Shown here piece by piece: positions 54,080 through 64,000 of a stretch of 64,000 bases of DNA. The stretch comes from Lithobates sylvaticus (taxonomy: Eukaryota > Chordata > Amphibia > Anura > Ranidae). Under the pieces are notes generated by a model. It was not told the DNA's origin. It did not search any database and saw only the letters and a list, made by a program, of their open reading frames with translations. The stretch is taken from contig CM053029.1 in NCBI GenBank assembly GCA_028564925.1, positions 609,745,486 through 609,809,485 on the forward strand. Reading direction: 5' to 3'. Position numbers and translations under genes: made by a program. The first letter of the stretch is position 1, and each line of letters opens with the position of its first letter.

Positions 54080-56322
54080 TGTATCGGCCATAACCCTCGA
54101 CGGGGCGGCCTTGACCTTTGGGCTTACCGGTTACCTCCGCTTGGCTTGTTCTTCCAGTTCTAGGGGCTCCCAGGGTTAGTACCCAACGACTTCGGATACT
54201 GACACCATAAAAGTCCTTTTAGAAAGGTTTTTATTTGCAGGGGTAACATCCAACAAACACAGTCTCATGTGGGAAAAGAGGGCAAGGGGTGAAGAAACTC
54301 AGGCACCTTGAACTGCTGACTATTAGAAAGTCTCTAATGCAAACTCAGAGAGTAGCCACTCGCAGCTGGGCGCTTCAATGATGAACGCATCTCTAGCCAG
54401 AGATTACGGCGGTCAGCACTTGAACTCAGAACTTGAAAAGTCTCTGACCTTGAATGTGCTTGCCACTGATAGTGAACAGGAACCTTTACTCAGTACCTGG
54501 AACGTTCTCTGTCTCCTTGGCAGTATTGGGAATGCGTGGATCCGTTAGTGTCCTTGACAACTCAGCAACCGGGCACTTATCAGGATGCCAGCTTGTTGGC
54601 CCTCCTCCGAAGAGTCCTCCCCCGGTCGCTTACACGAGCTGCGGTGCCCCTCCAAGTTGGGAGTGCACCCGGACACCTTGAATCCTCCCTCAGTTACTAG
54701 ACATGTGCACAACAAAAAAATGTGTTTATTTTCGTTTCGTTTTTTTCGTTTCCGAAAAAAAATCGTTTATTTTCTTTTCGTTTTTTTCGTTTCCGTTGAT
54801 TCGTAGCGATTCGTACATTCGTGAGTCGTCGGTGTTCGTATTCGTAACGATTCGTACATTCGTAAGAGTTATTTTTTCGTTGATTCGTTTTTTCGTTAGT
54901 TTAATTTTCGTTTATTCGAAATTCGGACGCATTCAGACATTCGTACATTCGTAACATTCGTAGATTCGTAATCGGATCATAATTCATAATGTTATGTAAT
55001 GTGTATGCTATTATTACATTTTAAGAGACACGGAAAATTACGAATCGAAAAAAAAAGTTACGAATCGAAAAAAAAAGTTACGAATCGAAAAAAAAAAAGT
55101 TACGAATCGAAAAAAAAGTTTTTCGGATTCGTTCGATCCGTAACGATTCGTACATTCGTAAGAGTTATTTTTTCGTTGATTCGTTTTTTCGTTAGTTTAA
55201 TTTTCGTTTATTCGAAATTCGGACGCATTCGGACGCATTCGTACATTCGTAACATTCGTAGATTCGTAATCGGAGCATAATTCATAATGTTATGTAATGT
55301 GTATGCGATTATTACATTTTAAGAGACACGGAAAATTACGAATCTAAAAAAAAAAAAGTTACGAATCGAAAAAAAAAAAGTTACGAATCAAATTTTTTTT
55401 TTAGGAATGTACGAATTTTTTCATTCAATCCATTCGAAGCACATTAAGCAGCGCCATTGTAAGAGACACGGAAAATTTCGAATCGAAAAAAAAAAAGTTA
55501 CGAATGTACGAAGTTTTTCGTTTAATCTATTCGAAGCACGTTAAGCAGCGCCATTGTAAGAGACACGGAAAATTACCAATTCAACAAAAAAAAAAGTTAC
55601 GAATGTACGAATTTTTTCGTTCATTTTCGTTGTTCCTGTTTTCGTTTTTCGGATTTTCTTCATTCGTACATTCGTTGTTTCTAATTAGTTTTTTTTTCGG
55701 ATTTTCGTTGTTTTTCGGATTCATTCGATTCAAACGATTCGTTCATTCGTACGAAAACGAACGAACGAAAATAACGAAAAAAAACGAAAAAAGAAAAAAA
55801 AAGAAACGAATTGCACATGTCTATCAGTTACTGCACCTCAGACCAGCCGGTTCCGAGACTCGGGAACAGACGGATCCTCACCTCAGACCAAGCGGTTCCT
55901 ACGGGGTTAACCAACCGGAACATGTTGCGGGGTGGCACACGCTCCCGGCACCAAGACCACTCGTGGGGTTACCCCGATCCAGATCCAGGAACAGGCAGCT
56001 AGTGCTTCTCGAACGAACCGCAAACACGTGACTTCAACATCTTAAGTACCCTTCCCCAGACTCCTCAGCGGGGCCAGACACACCCACCGACTGGCACCGG
56101 GGAATGCCGATACCCAAACCGTCCAACCAGGCCGGGTTCTAGGCTGTCATGTGTACCTCACTGTACACATGACCAGGCAGAACCCCAACACAGCCCAGCC
56201 AGACTGATGCTAAAGTGTAAAACCTACTCAATTGGCCCTCAGAACCTTTTTACCGTTCTGAGGAAAAAACTAAATTTGAACATAGCAGACACCTTGCAAA
56301 GGTGTCGCCGCTACATTTACAA
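54080..56322 (-). mobile_element. Solo LTR-like fossil, split by a hAT element
   Basis: Candidate limits are TGTATCGGCC on the left and GTCGCCGCTACA on the right, a TG...CA form. On the minus strand GTACTTAAGATG may be a promoter part and CCTGCAAATAAAAACC a polyadenylation signal. No coding region adjoins it. The 1.1-kb TAGACATGTGC element at 54698-55823 inserted later. Without that insertion it is about 1.1 kb. Family not certain. Confidence 0.45.
54698..55823. mobile_element. hAT-type element, TAGACATGTGC family, copy 4
   Basis: TAGACATGTGCAC at the left, GCACATGTCTA at the right. The 8-bp duplication TCAGTTAC is exact (54690-54697 and 55824-55831). It is longer than copy 1 because of an internal duplication of about 300 bp: the AACGATTCGTACATTCGTAA block and the AATGTTATGTAATGTGTATG block each occur twice. 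Non-coding. Confidence 0.9.
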
Positions 56323-56512
56323 CAGATATATTACTGTTAGTAGTTACTAATACTACCAGTGCCACTAGTGATATTCGAAACAGTCATAACCTTGGTAGAT
56401 TCTAAGAAGTTCACATTATTCCATTCTCTTTGTATTCTGTTCTCTTGGAAATCATCTGTTCTAATAGAAATGAGCCAAGTGCAGATCCGTCATCTCTCCA
56501 TTTCATCTCCAG
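56323..56512 (+). repeat. Dispersed repeat shared with 50776-50930
   Basis: Second copy of the repeat with GTTACTAATACTACCA and TCTAATAGAAATGAGC. It ends where the truncated Tc1 arm starts. Confidence 0.7.
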
Positions 56513-56594
56513 TTCATCAAAGGTGTTCTATCGGGTTGAGGTCAGGACTCTGTGCAGGCCAGTCAAGTTCCTCCACCCCAAACTCGCTCATCCA

Positions 56595-56958
56595 GGGCAG
56601 CACAGTGGTGTAGTGGTTAGCACTTTCACCTAACAGGAATAGGGTCGCTGGTTCAAATCCCGACCACGACACCTTCTGCCTGGAGTTTGCATGTTCTCCC
56701 TGTGCCTGTGTGGGTTTCCTCCGGGTACTCCGGTTTCCTCCCACACTCCAAAGACATGCTGGTAGGTTAATTAGATCCTGTCGATAAAATTGGCCAAATA
56801 TGTGTATGTTGTATGTGTATGTTGTATGTGTTTGTAAGCGTGTCGGGACCCCACAGGGCAAGGACCGCACTATACCACAGATGGACACCAGTGGTAAAAG
56901 CGCCCTGAGGCGATTCAGTTCGCATAGGTAGCGCTATACAAGTCATTCATTCATTCAT
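56595..56958 (+). mobile_element. tRNA-derived SINE with V-SINE-like core
   Basis: The head GGGCAGCACAGTGGTGTAGT holds an A box (TGGTGTAGTGG); a B box follows (GGTTCAAATCC). The core GTTTGCATGTTCTCCCTGTG, GGGTTTCCTCCGGGTACTCC and CTCCAAAGACATGC is the conserved block of V-SINEs. The 3' part ends GTAGCGCTATACAAG with an (ATTC)n tail, as in L2-type LINE tails. TCATCCA flanks both sides (56588-56594 and 56959-56965). 364 bp. It is a SINE, not a working tRNA gene. Confidence 0.9.
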
Positions 56959-57169
56959 TCATCCATGTCTTTATGGACCTTGCTTTGTGCCCTGGTGGGC
57001 AGTCATGTTGGAACAGGAAGGGGCCGTCCCCAAACTCTTCCCACAAAGAGCATGAAATTGTCCAAAATGTCTTGGTATGCCGACACCTTAAGAGTTCCTT
57101 CACTGGAACTAAGTGGCCAACCCCTGAAAAACAACCCCCCACCATAATCCCCCCTCCACCAAATGATTT

Positions 57170-57450
57170 GGACCAGTGCACAAAGCAAGGTCCATAAGGA
57201 CATGGATGAGAGAGTTTGGGGTGGAGGAGGAACTTGACTGGCCTGCACAGAGTCCTGACCTCAACCCGACAGAACACCTTTGGGGATGAATTAGAGTGGA
57301 GACTGCGAGCCAGGCCTTCTCATCCAACATCGGTGCCTGACCTCACAAATGTGCTTCTAGAAGAATGGTCAAACATTCCCATAGACACCCTCCTAAACCT
57401 TGCAGACGGCCTTCCCAGAAGAGATAAAGCTGTTATAGCTGCAAAAGGTG
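57170..57450 (+). pseudogene. Tc1 transposase C-terminal fragment
   Basis: The plus strand shows AQSPDLNPTEHL, then in another frame DLTNVLLEEWSNIPIDTLLN and [14 protein letters not shown]. This is the catalytic Glu region and the C-terminal tail of a Tc1 transposase. A base has been gained near the LWDEL motif, so the frame shifts there. No N-terminal half. Confidence 0.75.
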
Positions 57451-57456
57451 GGCCAA

Positions 57457-57999
57457 CTCTACAAGACTCTGGTCCGGCCGCACCTGGAGTATGCTGTCCA
57501 GTTCTGGGCACCAGTCCTCAGGAAGGAGGTACTGGAAATGGAGCGAGTACAAAGAAGGGCAACAAAGCTAATAAAGGGTCTGGAGGATATTAGTTATGAG
57601 GAAAGGTTGTGAGCACTGAACTTATTCTCTCTGGAGAAGAGACGCCTGAGAGGGGATATGATTTCACTGTATAAATACCGGACTGGTGACCCCACAATAG
57701 GGAGAAAACTTTTTTGCAGAAGGGAGTTTAACAAGACTCGTGGCCACTCATTAAAATTAGAAGAAAAGAGATTTAACCTTAAACTACGTAGAGGGTTCTT
57801 TACTGTAAGAGTGGCAAGGATGTGGAATTCCCTTCCACAGGCGGTGGTCTCAGCGCGGAGCATCGATAGTTTCAAGAAACTATTAGAAAAGCACCTGAAC
57901 GACCGCAACATACAGGGATATACAATGTAATACTGACATATAATCACACACAGAGGTTGGACTTGATGGACTTTTCAACCTCACCTACTATGTAACTAT
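57457..57999 (+). mobile_element. CR1 LINE, 5'-truncated 3' end
   Basis: The frame from 57457 reads [60 protein letters not shown] and VRVARMWNSLPQAVVSARSI, the last 157 codons of a CR1 reverse-transcriptase ORF2, with a natural TAA at 57928. One TGA at 57610-57612 replaces an Arg codon of relatives (a CGA to TGA change). The short 3' UTR ends CTATGTAACTAT, the CR1 tail repeat. Its 5' junction lies in the Tc1 arm, with CAACTCT as possible microhomology. Fairly young by its intact frame. Confidence 0.92.
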
Positions 58000-59669
58000 T
58001 AGACATGTGCACAATAGAAAAAATTAGTTTCTTTCGTTTCCGTTGATTGGTAACGATTTGTAAATTCGTAAGTCGTCGGTGTTCGTATTCGTAACGATTC
58101 GTATTTTCGTAAGAGTTATTTTTTCGTTGATTCGTTTTTCCGTTAGTTTAATTTTCGTTTATTCGAAATTTGGACACATTCGTATTTTCGTAGATTTAGT
58201 TACATTTGTTAGATTGATTTATTCGTACTTTCGTAACATTGTTTTCGTAGATTCGTGATCGGAGCATAATTCATAATGTTATGTAATGTGTATGCTATTA
58301 TTACATTGTAAGAGACACGGAAAATTACGAATCGAAAAAAAAAGTTACGAATGTACGAATTTTTTCGTTTAATCCATTCGAAGCGCGTTAAGCACTTCAG
58401 CCCCGGACCAATTGGCAGCCAAAGGACCAGGCCCCTTTTTGCGATTCGGCACTGCGTCGATTTAACTGACAATTGCGCGGTCGTGCGACGTGGCTCCAAA
58501 ACAAAATTGGCGTCCTTTTTTTCCCACAAATAGAGCTTTCTTTTGGTGGTATTTGATCGCCCCTGCGGTTTTTATTTTTTGCGCTATAAACAAAAATAGA
58601 GCGACAATTTTGAAAAAAATTCTATATTTTTTACTTTTTGCTATAATAAATATCCCCAAAAATATATAAAAAAAAAATTTTTTCCCTCAGTTTAGGCCGA
58701 TACGTATTCTTCTACATATTTTTGGTAAAAAAAATCGCAATTAGCGATTATTGATTGGTTTGCGCAAAAGTTATAGCGTTTACAAAATAGGGGATAGTTT
58801 TATAGCATTTTTATTAATATTTTTTTTTTACTAGTAATGGCGGCGATCAGCGATTTTTATTGGGACTGCGACATTATGGCGGACACATCGGACATTTTTG
58901 ACACATTTTTGGGACATTTGTCATTTATACAGAAATCAGTGCTATTTAAATAGCACTGATTCCTATGTAAATGACAGTGGCAGTGAAGGAGTTAACCACT
59001 AGGGGGCGGGGAGGAGTCAGTGTGACGTATTGTGTTTTTTTTTTACAGTAGGGGGGCGTGGCGGTACGTCTGATGTCATTGATCGGCTTTCCCGATGACA
59101 GGGAACAGCCGATCAGTGACAGGCAGAGTAGGAAGCGCGGGGAGAGGTTTGTTTACACAGACCTCTCCCCGTTCTTCAGCTCCGTGACCCGATCGCAGGA
59201 CACTAGCGGCGATCGGGTCCGCTGGTCCCGCGGCCGTGGTCACGGAGCTCCCGACTGGGTCGGCGGCGACCCACAGGCAGGCACATGCACGATCACGTAC
59301 AGGTACGTGATTTTGCCTGCCCATGCCATTTTGCCGACGTATATCGGCGTTAGGCGGTCGGGAAGCGGTTAAGCAGCGCCATTGTAAGGGACACGGAAAA
59401 TTACCAATTCAACAAAAAAAAAAAGTTACGAATTTTTTCGTTTTGATTTTCGTTGTTCCTGTTTTCGTTTTTCGGATTTTCCTCATTCGTAGTTTCGTTG
59501 TTTCTAATTTGGTTATTTCGGATTTTCGTTGTTTTTCGTATTCGTTCGATTCGAACGATTCGTTAAAATTTTTAGCGAATTGTTCGTTCATTCGTACGAT
59601 AACGAATGAACGAATATAACGAATTTTAACGAAAAAACTAAAAAAAACGAAACAAATTGCACATGTCTA
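58000..59669. mobile_element. hAT-type element, TAGACATGTGC family, copy 5, carrying a TTAA element
   Basis: The ends are TAGACATGTGCAC and GCACATGTCTA. The octamer GTAACTAT is exactly duplicated (57992-57999 and 59670-59677) and derives from the CR1 tail. The element itself is about 690 bp, split at TTAA in its ACGTTAAGCAGCGCC-type block by the element at 58388-59372. Confidence 0.92.
58388..59372 (+). mobile_element. TTAA-flanked non-autonomous element, copy 6 (reference copy)
   Basis: TTAA lies at 58388-58391 and 59369-59372, with GCACTTCAGCCCCGG inward at the left and GGTCGGGAAGCGG inward at the right. It interrupts the sequence that other hAT copies keep intact (for example CACGTTAAGCAGCGCC at 55538), so the target and exact limits are certain. 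The 977-bp body has an AT-rich left half and a GC-rich right half with TCGGCTTTCCCGATGACAGG-type fold-backs. It has no coding capacity. A TTAA duplication with short TIRs points to the piggyBac superfamily, but another TTAA-using superfamily such as Kolobok is possible. Confidence 0.95.
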
Positions 59670-59677
59670 GTAACTAT

Positions 59678-60055
59678 GCATAAACAGGTCCATAGCAGCA
59701 ATGTAGAGATTGCTCTGCTCCATGGGGCGGGGTAGCTGTGAGAGGAGAAGGGGTTAAAGGTTCTTCTACTGAGGAATCCCATCCTTACTATGGCGGATCT
59801 TGTGACCTTCACTTGAGAGCTGAATGTAAATGTCCTCTTGAAACGATAATAAACAGATGGAAATAGAACGGCTCTTCTCACTTATTTGCTCAGCACTATT
59901 CATAGAACTGTCAGTCAGGTACTTCATCGTAATCCATAATCCAAAGGTAAATATCATCCAAGAATACTCCACACCTCCTAGGATTGCATTGATAGGCACG
60001 TGAAGACATCATCTCAGCCAAGGCAAAGTCCCTGGACTGGTGCTCACAAGGGATG
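59678..60055. other. Unassigned, possibly single-copy
   Basis: No repeat recognised. On the minus strand a frame reads FALAEMMSSRAYQCNPRR, CGVFLDDIYLWIMDYDEVPD over 59920-60040. It looks protein-like, but I cannot name it and see no clear splice signals. Confidence 0.3.
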
Positions 60056-60057
60056 AG

Positions 60058-61790
60058 CTTCGAGTTCGACTCGAACATTGCCTGGTCACCGAACAGCGAA
60101 CATTTTGGGGTGTTCGCGGCAAATTCGAAAAAGCCGCGGAACACCCTGTAAAAGTCTGTGGGAGAAATCTAAAGTGCTATTTATAACGGCCTATATGCAA
60201 GTTATTGTCTAAAAAGTGTTTGGGGACCCGGGTCCTGCCCCAGGGGACATGTATCAATGCAAAAAAAGTTTTAAAAACTGCATTTTTTTCGGGGGCAATG
60301 ATTTTAATAATGCTTAAAGTGAAACAATAAAATTGTAATATTCCTTTAAATTTCATACCTGGGGGTGTCTATAGTATGCCTGTGAAGGGGCGCATGTTTC
60401 CCGTGCTTAGAACTGTTCCTGCACAAAGTGTCATTTTTGCAGGAAAAAAAGCTATTTAAAATCACTCGCGGCTAATGAATTGTCGACTCCCGTAATACAG
60501 AGAATTAAAGTCATTGATAAAAAAAAAAAAAAGCGTGGGGGCTCCCCCCAAATTCAATTACCAGGCCCTTTAGGTCTGGTATGGATATTAAGGGGAACCC
60601 CGGTCAAATAAAAAAAAAAATGACTTGGGGTTCCCCTCAAATATCTATACCAGACAGAAGGGTCTGGTATGGATTTTAAGGGGAACTCCATGCCAAATTA
60701 AAAAAAAAAAAAATGACGTGGAGTTCCCCCCAAAAATTCATACCAGACCCTTTATCCGAGCACGCAACCTGGCAGGCCACAGGAAAAGAGGGGGGACGAG
60801 AGAGCGCCCCCCCCTCCTGAACCGTACCAGGCCACATACCCTCAACATTGGGAGAATGCTTTGGGGGTCTGTGACCCCTCAAAGCACCTTGTCCCCATGT
60901 TGATGGGGACACGGGCCACATCCCCACAACCCTGGCCGGTGGTTGTGGGGGGGGTCTGCGGGTGGGGGGCTTATCAGAATCTGGAAGCCCCCTTTAACAA
61001 GGGGACCCCCAGATCACACCCCCCCCTGTTTGAAATGGTAAGGGAGTACAAAAGTACCCCTACCATTTCACAAAGAAAGTGTAAAAATATTGTAAAAAAA
61101 CACACAGACACCGTTGGGAAAAGTCCTTTATTAAAAAAAAAAAAAAAAAAATTCCAGCGGTGGTAATCCACCCTTGCTATCCAGCGATGGCTGATCTCTT
61201 CTCCGGGATCCAGCGATGGGTGATCTCTTCTCTGGGGTCCAGCGATGGGTGATCTCTCCCGATGGTCCAGCGCAGCGCTTCCTGTCTCCACGGAGACACT
61301 GCGGGAATCCCGACTGACAGGTCTTAGCTGAGGAGGACGGGGCCACCCGTCACCTGACCCCGCCCCCTCTGACGCAAGGGGAAACCCCGAGCTTCCCCAG
61401 TGTCGCGTGGGTGACCCCGCCCCCTCTGATGTAACGGAAACCTGCGCTACATCAGAGGGGGGCGGGGTCACCCGTACATCACTGGCGAAGCCTGGGTTTC
61501 CCCTTGCGTCAGAGGGGGGCGGGTCAGGTGACGGGTGTCCCCATCCTCCTCAGCTAAGACCATATCAGGCCATCACCAGGATTCCCGCAGTGTCTCCGTG
61601 GAGACAGGATGCGCTGCGCTGGACGTCATCGGAAGAGATCACCCATCGCTGGACCCCGGAGAAGAGATCACCCATTGCTGGATAGCAAGAGTGGATTACC
61701 ACCGCTGGAATCTTTTTTTAATTTTTTTAATTTTTAATAAAGGACTTTTCCCAGCGGTGTCTGTGTGTTTTTTTAACAATTTTTTACACT
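60058..61790. repeat. Long dispersed repeat with a terminal near-palindrome
   Basis: It starts with GCTTCGAGTTCGACTCGAAC and GAACATTTTGGGGTGTTCGC. Then come A-run-separated modules with TCTGGTATGGAT and GGGGAAC (related to 39650-40865), then CGAGCACGCAACCTGGCAGG, CCTTGTCCCCATGTTGATGG and CCCTTTAACAAGGGGACCCC. It ends in the palindrome at 61095-61780. Non-coding. Class not established. Confidence 0.6.
61095..61780. repeat. Near-palindrome, arms about 330 bp
   Basis: Left-arm CACAGACACCGTTGGGAAAA pairs with right-arm TTTTCCCAGCGGTGTCTGTG. Further pairs are ATCCAGCGATGGGTGATCTC with GAGATCACCCATCGCTGGA, and CCTCTGATGTA with TACATCAGAGG around the centre at about 61440. The spacer is about 14 bases. 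Arms have diverged slightly by small indels. Confidence 0.9.
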
Positions 61791-61792
61791 TT

Positions 61793-61905
61793 CTTTGTAC
61801 ATGACCGCGTAATTGTCATTCAAAGTGTGAGAGTGCTGGAAGCTGAAAATTTGCCTGGGCAGGAAGGGGGTGAAGGCGCCCGCTACTGAAGGGGTTAAAG
61901 CTGGT
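61793..61905 (-). repeat. TTAA-family end fragment
   Basis: Contains ACATGACCGCGTAATTGTCA, GAAGCTGAAAATTTGCCTGG and GAAGGGGTTAAAG, like the end of copy 5. The rest of the element is absent. Confidence 0.55.
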
Positions 61906-62745
61906 ATCAAGCTCAAATCTGCAGCAACTGTGGGCTTGATTTAACCCCTTGTCTACCGCGCCATTTATAAACACACCCCGCTAGACGAGGGGCTTTTCAC
62001 GCAGTACATCGCTATGCGGGCTGAACAAAGCTTTTTGGTCAAAAATGAGAACGGTGACATCGATGACTATTTAGGAAAAGTGCACTTTATTTTTGTCGAC
62101 TTTACAACTGTGAACCCCAAAACACGGCGCCAAATACTGTTTATATATCTTTTTATACAAATGTGAAAATCGTGACTTTGTAACTCTCCAGACTTATGAT
62201 GTCCGCTGCCTGAGGCTGAGATCATTATCATTTGTATCCAATTTAATGACCTCTAATAAAAACGTATTGAAAAGAAACATAGATTGTGACAACTTCATAT
62301 AAAATAATAAGCTACTTACAATGTTTCAAATAATTATTATTCACCCAGAAATCGATGCCGGATGTATATTTGTGTCCCCCCCCCCCCCCCCCGGCCAGCT
62401 TCATCTCTGAACAGCTGGAACGTGTTGGACCACCATGGAGGACTTTGTATGTTTAATAGAACTGTCACCGGTGACCTCGGCTCAGCAATAAATTCTCCAT
62501 TTTAGTACATATATAGATTTATTTATTCCCATCCTTACAGATGACTGACCCTTCACAGAGCAGAGATCAGATGTTCTCTATATTTAATGGATAGAAAATA
62601 ATGTTCATACTACTTGTCCCCCAACACAAGCTGTGATCACCGGGCTGTGCACAGAGCTGTATCTGCTGGTTGGTTTCCTTCATCATTCAAATAAAACACA
62701 TCGAAACCCAAAGAAAAAAGGTTATATATTGCAGCTTACCAATTC
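61906..62745. other. Unassigned, possibly single-copy
   Basis: Mostly unique-looking with a C-run at 62376-62391. It has AATAAA-type words and no convincing coding frame. Confidence 0.4.
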
Positions 62746-62748
62746 TTA

Positions 62749-62938
62749 TGCCTCGTACACACGATCGGAAAATCCGATAGAAAGGTTTTCCGTCGGAAAA
62801 ATTGAGAACAGGTTCTCAATCCAAAGCCCGTGGGAAATTCAGACAGAAAAAGACCGATGGGCATACATACACGGTTGGAAAATCCGTTGACAAGTTTCCA
62901 TCGGACTGTTCGTAAATTCCGATCGTGTGTACGCGGCA
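62749..62938. mobile_element. MITE with TTA duplication, TGCCTCGTACACACGATCGG ends
   Basis: TGCCTCGTACACACGATCGG at the left and CCGATCGTGTGTACGCGGCA at the right are inverted repeats. TTA flanks both ends (62746-62748 and 62939-62941). Inner GGAAAATCCG words form further inverted pairs. 190 bp. A TWA duplication suggests PIF/Harbinger. Confidence 0.75.
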
Positions 62939-63051
62939 TTAGATATGGTGGCTGCATTCCTTTTTTTTCCCTTTGATTTCACCTGGTGATCCTGACAGTA
63001 ACAGACTTCCTGTCTTAAGGGGCTTCCACTTTTGGATAGAGGAGCAACGGA

Positions 63052-64000
63052 TAGACATGTGCATTCATTTTCGTCCGAATTTCCAGTGTTTTTGTTATCG
63101 TTTTAACAAACGATAACGAACGCGCAGAATCCGAAAACCGAAAGATCCGACATAAACAAGTGCTTTATTTTCGTTTTCATTGTGACAACAGTTCCATATA
63201 GATAGGAGATTCGACATGATGCTGACAATAGTGATCTGTGCCCATCGAACCTGTGGGCGAATGTGCCTAACCTTAGCTCTATTAGTCCAAGATTATTCTA
63301 CATAGAGAGAAAAGATTCGACATAGAGAGAAAAGATTCGACATAGAGAGAAAAGATTAGACAGAGAGAAAAGATTCAACATTATAGAGACAATAGCAAAA
63401 AAGGTTGAATGTGCCTAACCTTAGCTCTATTAGTCCAAGATTATTCTACATAGAGAGAAAAGATTCGACATAGAGAGAAAATATTCGACATTATAGAGAC
63501 AATAGCAAAAAAGGTCTAATGTGCCTAACCTAACTCTATTAGTCCAAGATTATTCTACACAGAGAGAAAAGATTCGACATAGAGAGAAAAGATTCGACGT
63601 AGAGAGAAAAGATTCGACATAGAGAGAAAAGATTCGACATAGAGAGAAAAGATTCGACATAGAGAAAAAAGATTCGACATAGAGAGAAAAGATTAGACAT
63701 TATAGAGACAATAGCAAAAAAGGTTGAATGTGCCTAACCTAACTCTATTAGTCCAAGATTATTCTACATAGAGAGAAAAGATTTGACGTAGAGAGAAAAG
63801 ATTTGACATAGAGAGAAAAGATTTGACATAGAGACAAAAGATTTGACATAGAGACAAAAGATTCGACATTATAGAGACAATAGCAAAAAAGGTCTAACGT
63901 GCCTAACCTAACTCTATTAGTCCAAGATTATTCTACATAGAGAGAAAAGATTCGACATAGAGAGAAAAGATTTGACATAAAGAGAAAAGATTCGACATAG
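63052..64000. mobile_element. TAGACATGTGC-ended element, cut by the window edge
   Basis: Begins TAGACATGTGCATTCATTTT, then an AACAAACGATAACGAACG fold-back. The interior differs from the other copies (GACAACAGTTCCATATAGAT, GGAGATTCGACATGATGCTG) and passes into a 20-bp array. The right end lies beyond the window. Confidence 0.6.
63299..64000. repeat. 20-bp minisatellite with higher-order blocks
   Basis: Units of ACATAGAGAGAAAAGATTCG in runs of two to seven are separated by a constant block containing ATAGAGACAATAGCAAAAAA, GTGCCTAACCT, AACTCTATTAGTCC and AAGATTATTCTACA. Four blocks are visible; the array continues past the window. Confidence 0.9.

Larger units (their letters stand above)
56513..57456. 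mobile_element. Tc1 fold-back copy 2, truncated and interrupted by a SINE
   Basis: The left arm starts part-way in (CAAAGGTGTTCTATCGGGTT) and continues to 56594, is cut by a SINE, and resumes at 56966. The centre (TCCCCCCTCCACCAAATGAT) and the opposed right arm match the element at 8437-9345. The right arm ends at GCTGCAAAAGGTGGGCCAAC, where a CR1 fragment takes over. Transposase words include EELDWPAQSPDLNP on the plus strand. Confidence 0.8.

Noticed and set aside
56595-56680. A tRNA gene with A and B boxes
   Set aside because: The boxes belong to the head of a SINE with a V-type core, a tail and a target duplication; the cloverleaf is not intact.
59058-59372. Small GC-rich frame in the right half of a TTAA element
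   Set aside because: The same region is present in non-coding copies with stops and indels, and the frame is not kept among copies.
63299-64000. Repeat-spacer pattern that might suggest a CRISPR array
   Set aside because: The spacers are identical to each other, so it is a higher-order tandem repeat.

Overview
This window looks like intergenic DNA from an amphibian, most likely a ranid-type frog. I see no intact host protein-coding gene. The case for an anuran is the mix of families read from the sequence: a CR1 LINE 3' end, a DIRS retroelement with inverted terminal repeats, Tc1/mariner fold-back copies, a tRNA-derived SINE with a V-SINE-like core, several hAT MITE families, and a roughly 1-kb element flanked by TTAA that recurs in six good copies plus relatives. 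The species-level placement is inference from remembered frog repeats, not a database result. Nothing bacterial (operons, ribosome sites, CRISPR) is present.

Layout. 0-5.3 kb: a fossil gag fragment split by a hAT MITE, then TTAA elements, a 772-bp hAT element and 3-bp-TSD MITEs. 5.3-9.7 kb: a possible heme-binding-protein (SOUL-like) fragment, a TA-flanked element, a three-deep nested MITE stack and a Tc1 fold-back. 9.76-15.67 kb: a 5.9-kb array of a 51-bp monomer with higher-order structure. 16.2-18.3 kb: AT-rich arrays. 18.3-19.0 kb: one of the few stretches that looks unique. 19-27 kb: MITEs, a hAT element swollen by a pyrimidine microsatellite, LTR-like and TA-flanked elements. 27.1-32.8 kb: a fossil DIRS element on the minus strand. 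33-44 kb: more minisatellites inside or next to mobile elements. 44-53.7 kb: TTAA elements, hAT MITEs and a 27-bp minisatellite. 53.7-59.7 kb: a perfect hairpin, an LTR fossil carrying a hAT element, and a nested stack of Tc1, SINE, CR1, hAT and TTAA element. 60-64 kb: a repeat with a near-palindrome of about 680 bp, and at the right edge a 20-bp array inside another element.

The theme is layered transposition followed by tandem expansion. At least ten minisatellite arrays (unit lengths about 20, 21, 26, 27, 29, 30, 36 and 51 bp) lie in the window, most of them inside a recognisable mobile element. Most unit lengths are multiples of three, so they create long open frames (up to about 2,000 codons) that are not genes. 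Many insertions can be proved inside the window, because target-site duplications are exact and the unoccupied site survives in another copy of the host repeat. I did not find a convincing new cellular system. The best candidates for follow-up are the 51-bp satellite that is open in all three forward frames, the recurring birth of minisatellites inside MITEs, and the TTAA element whose insertion is resolved to the base.
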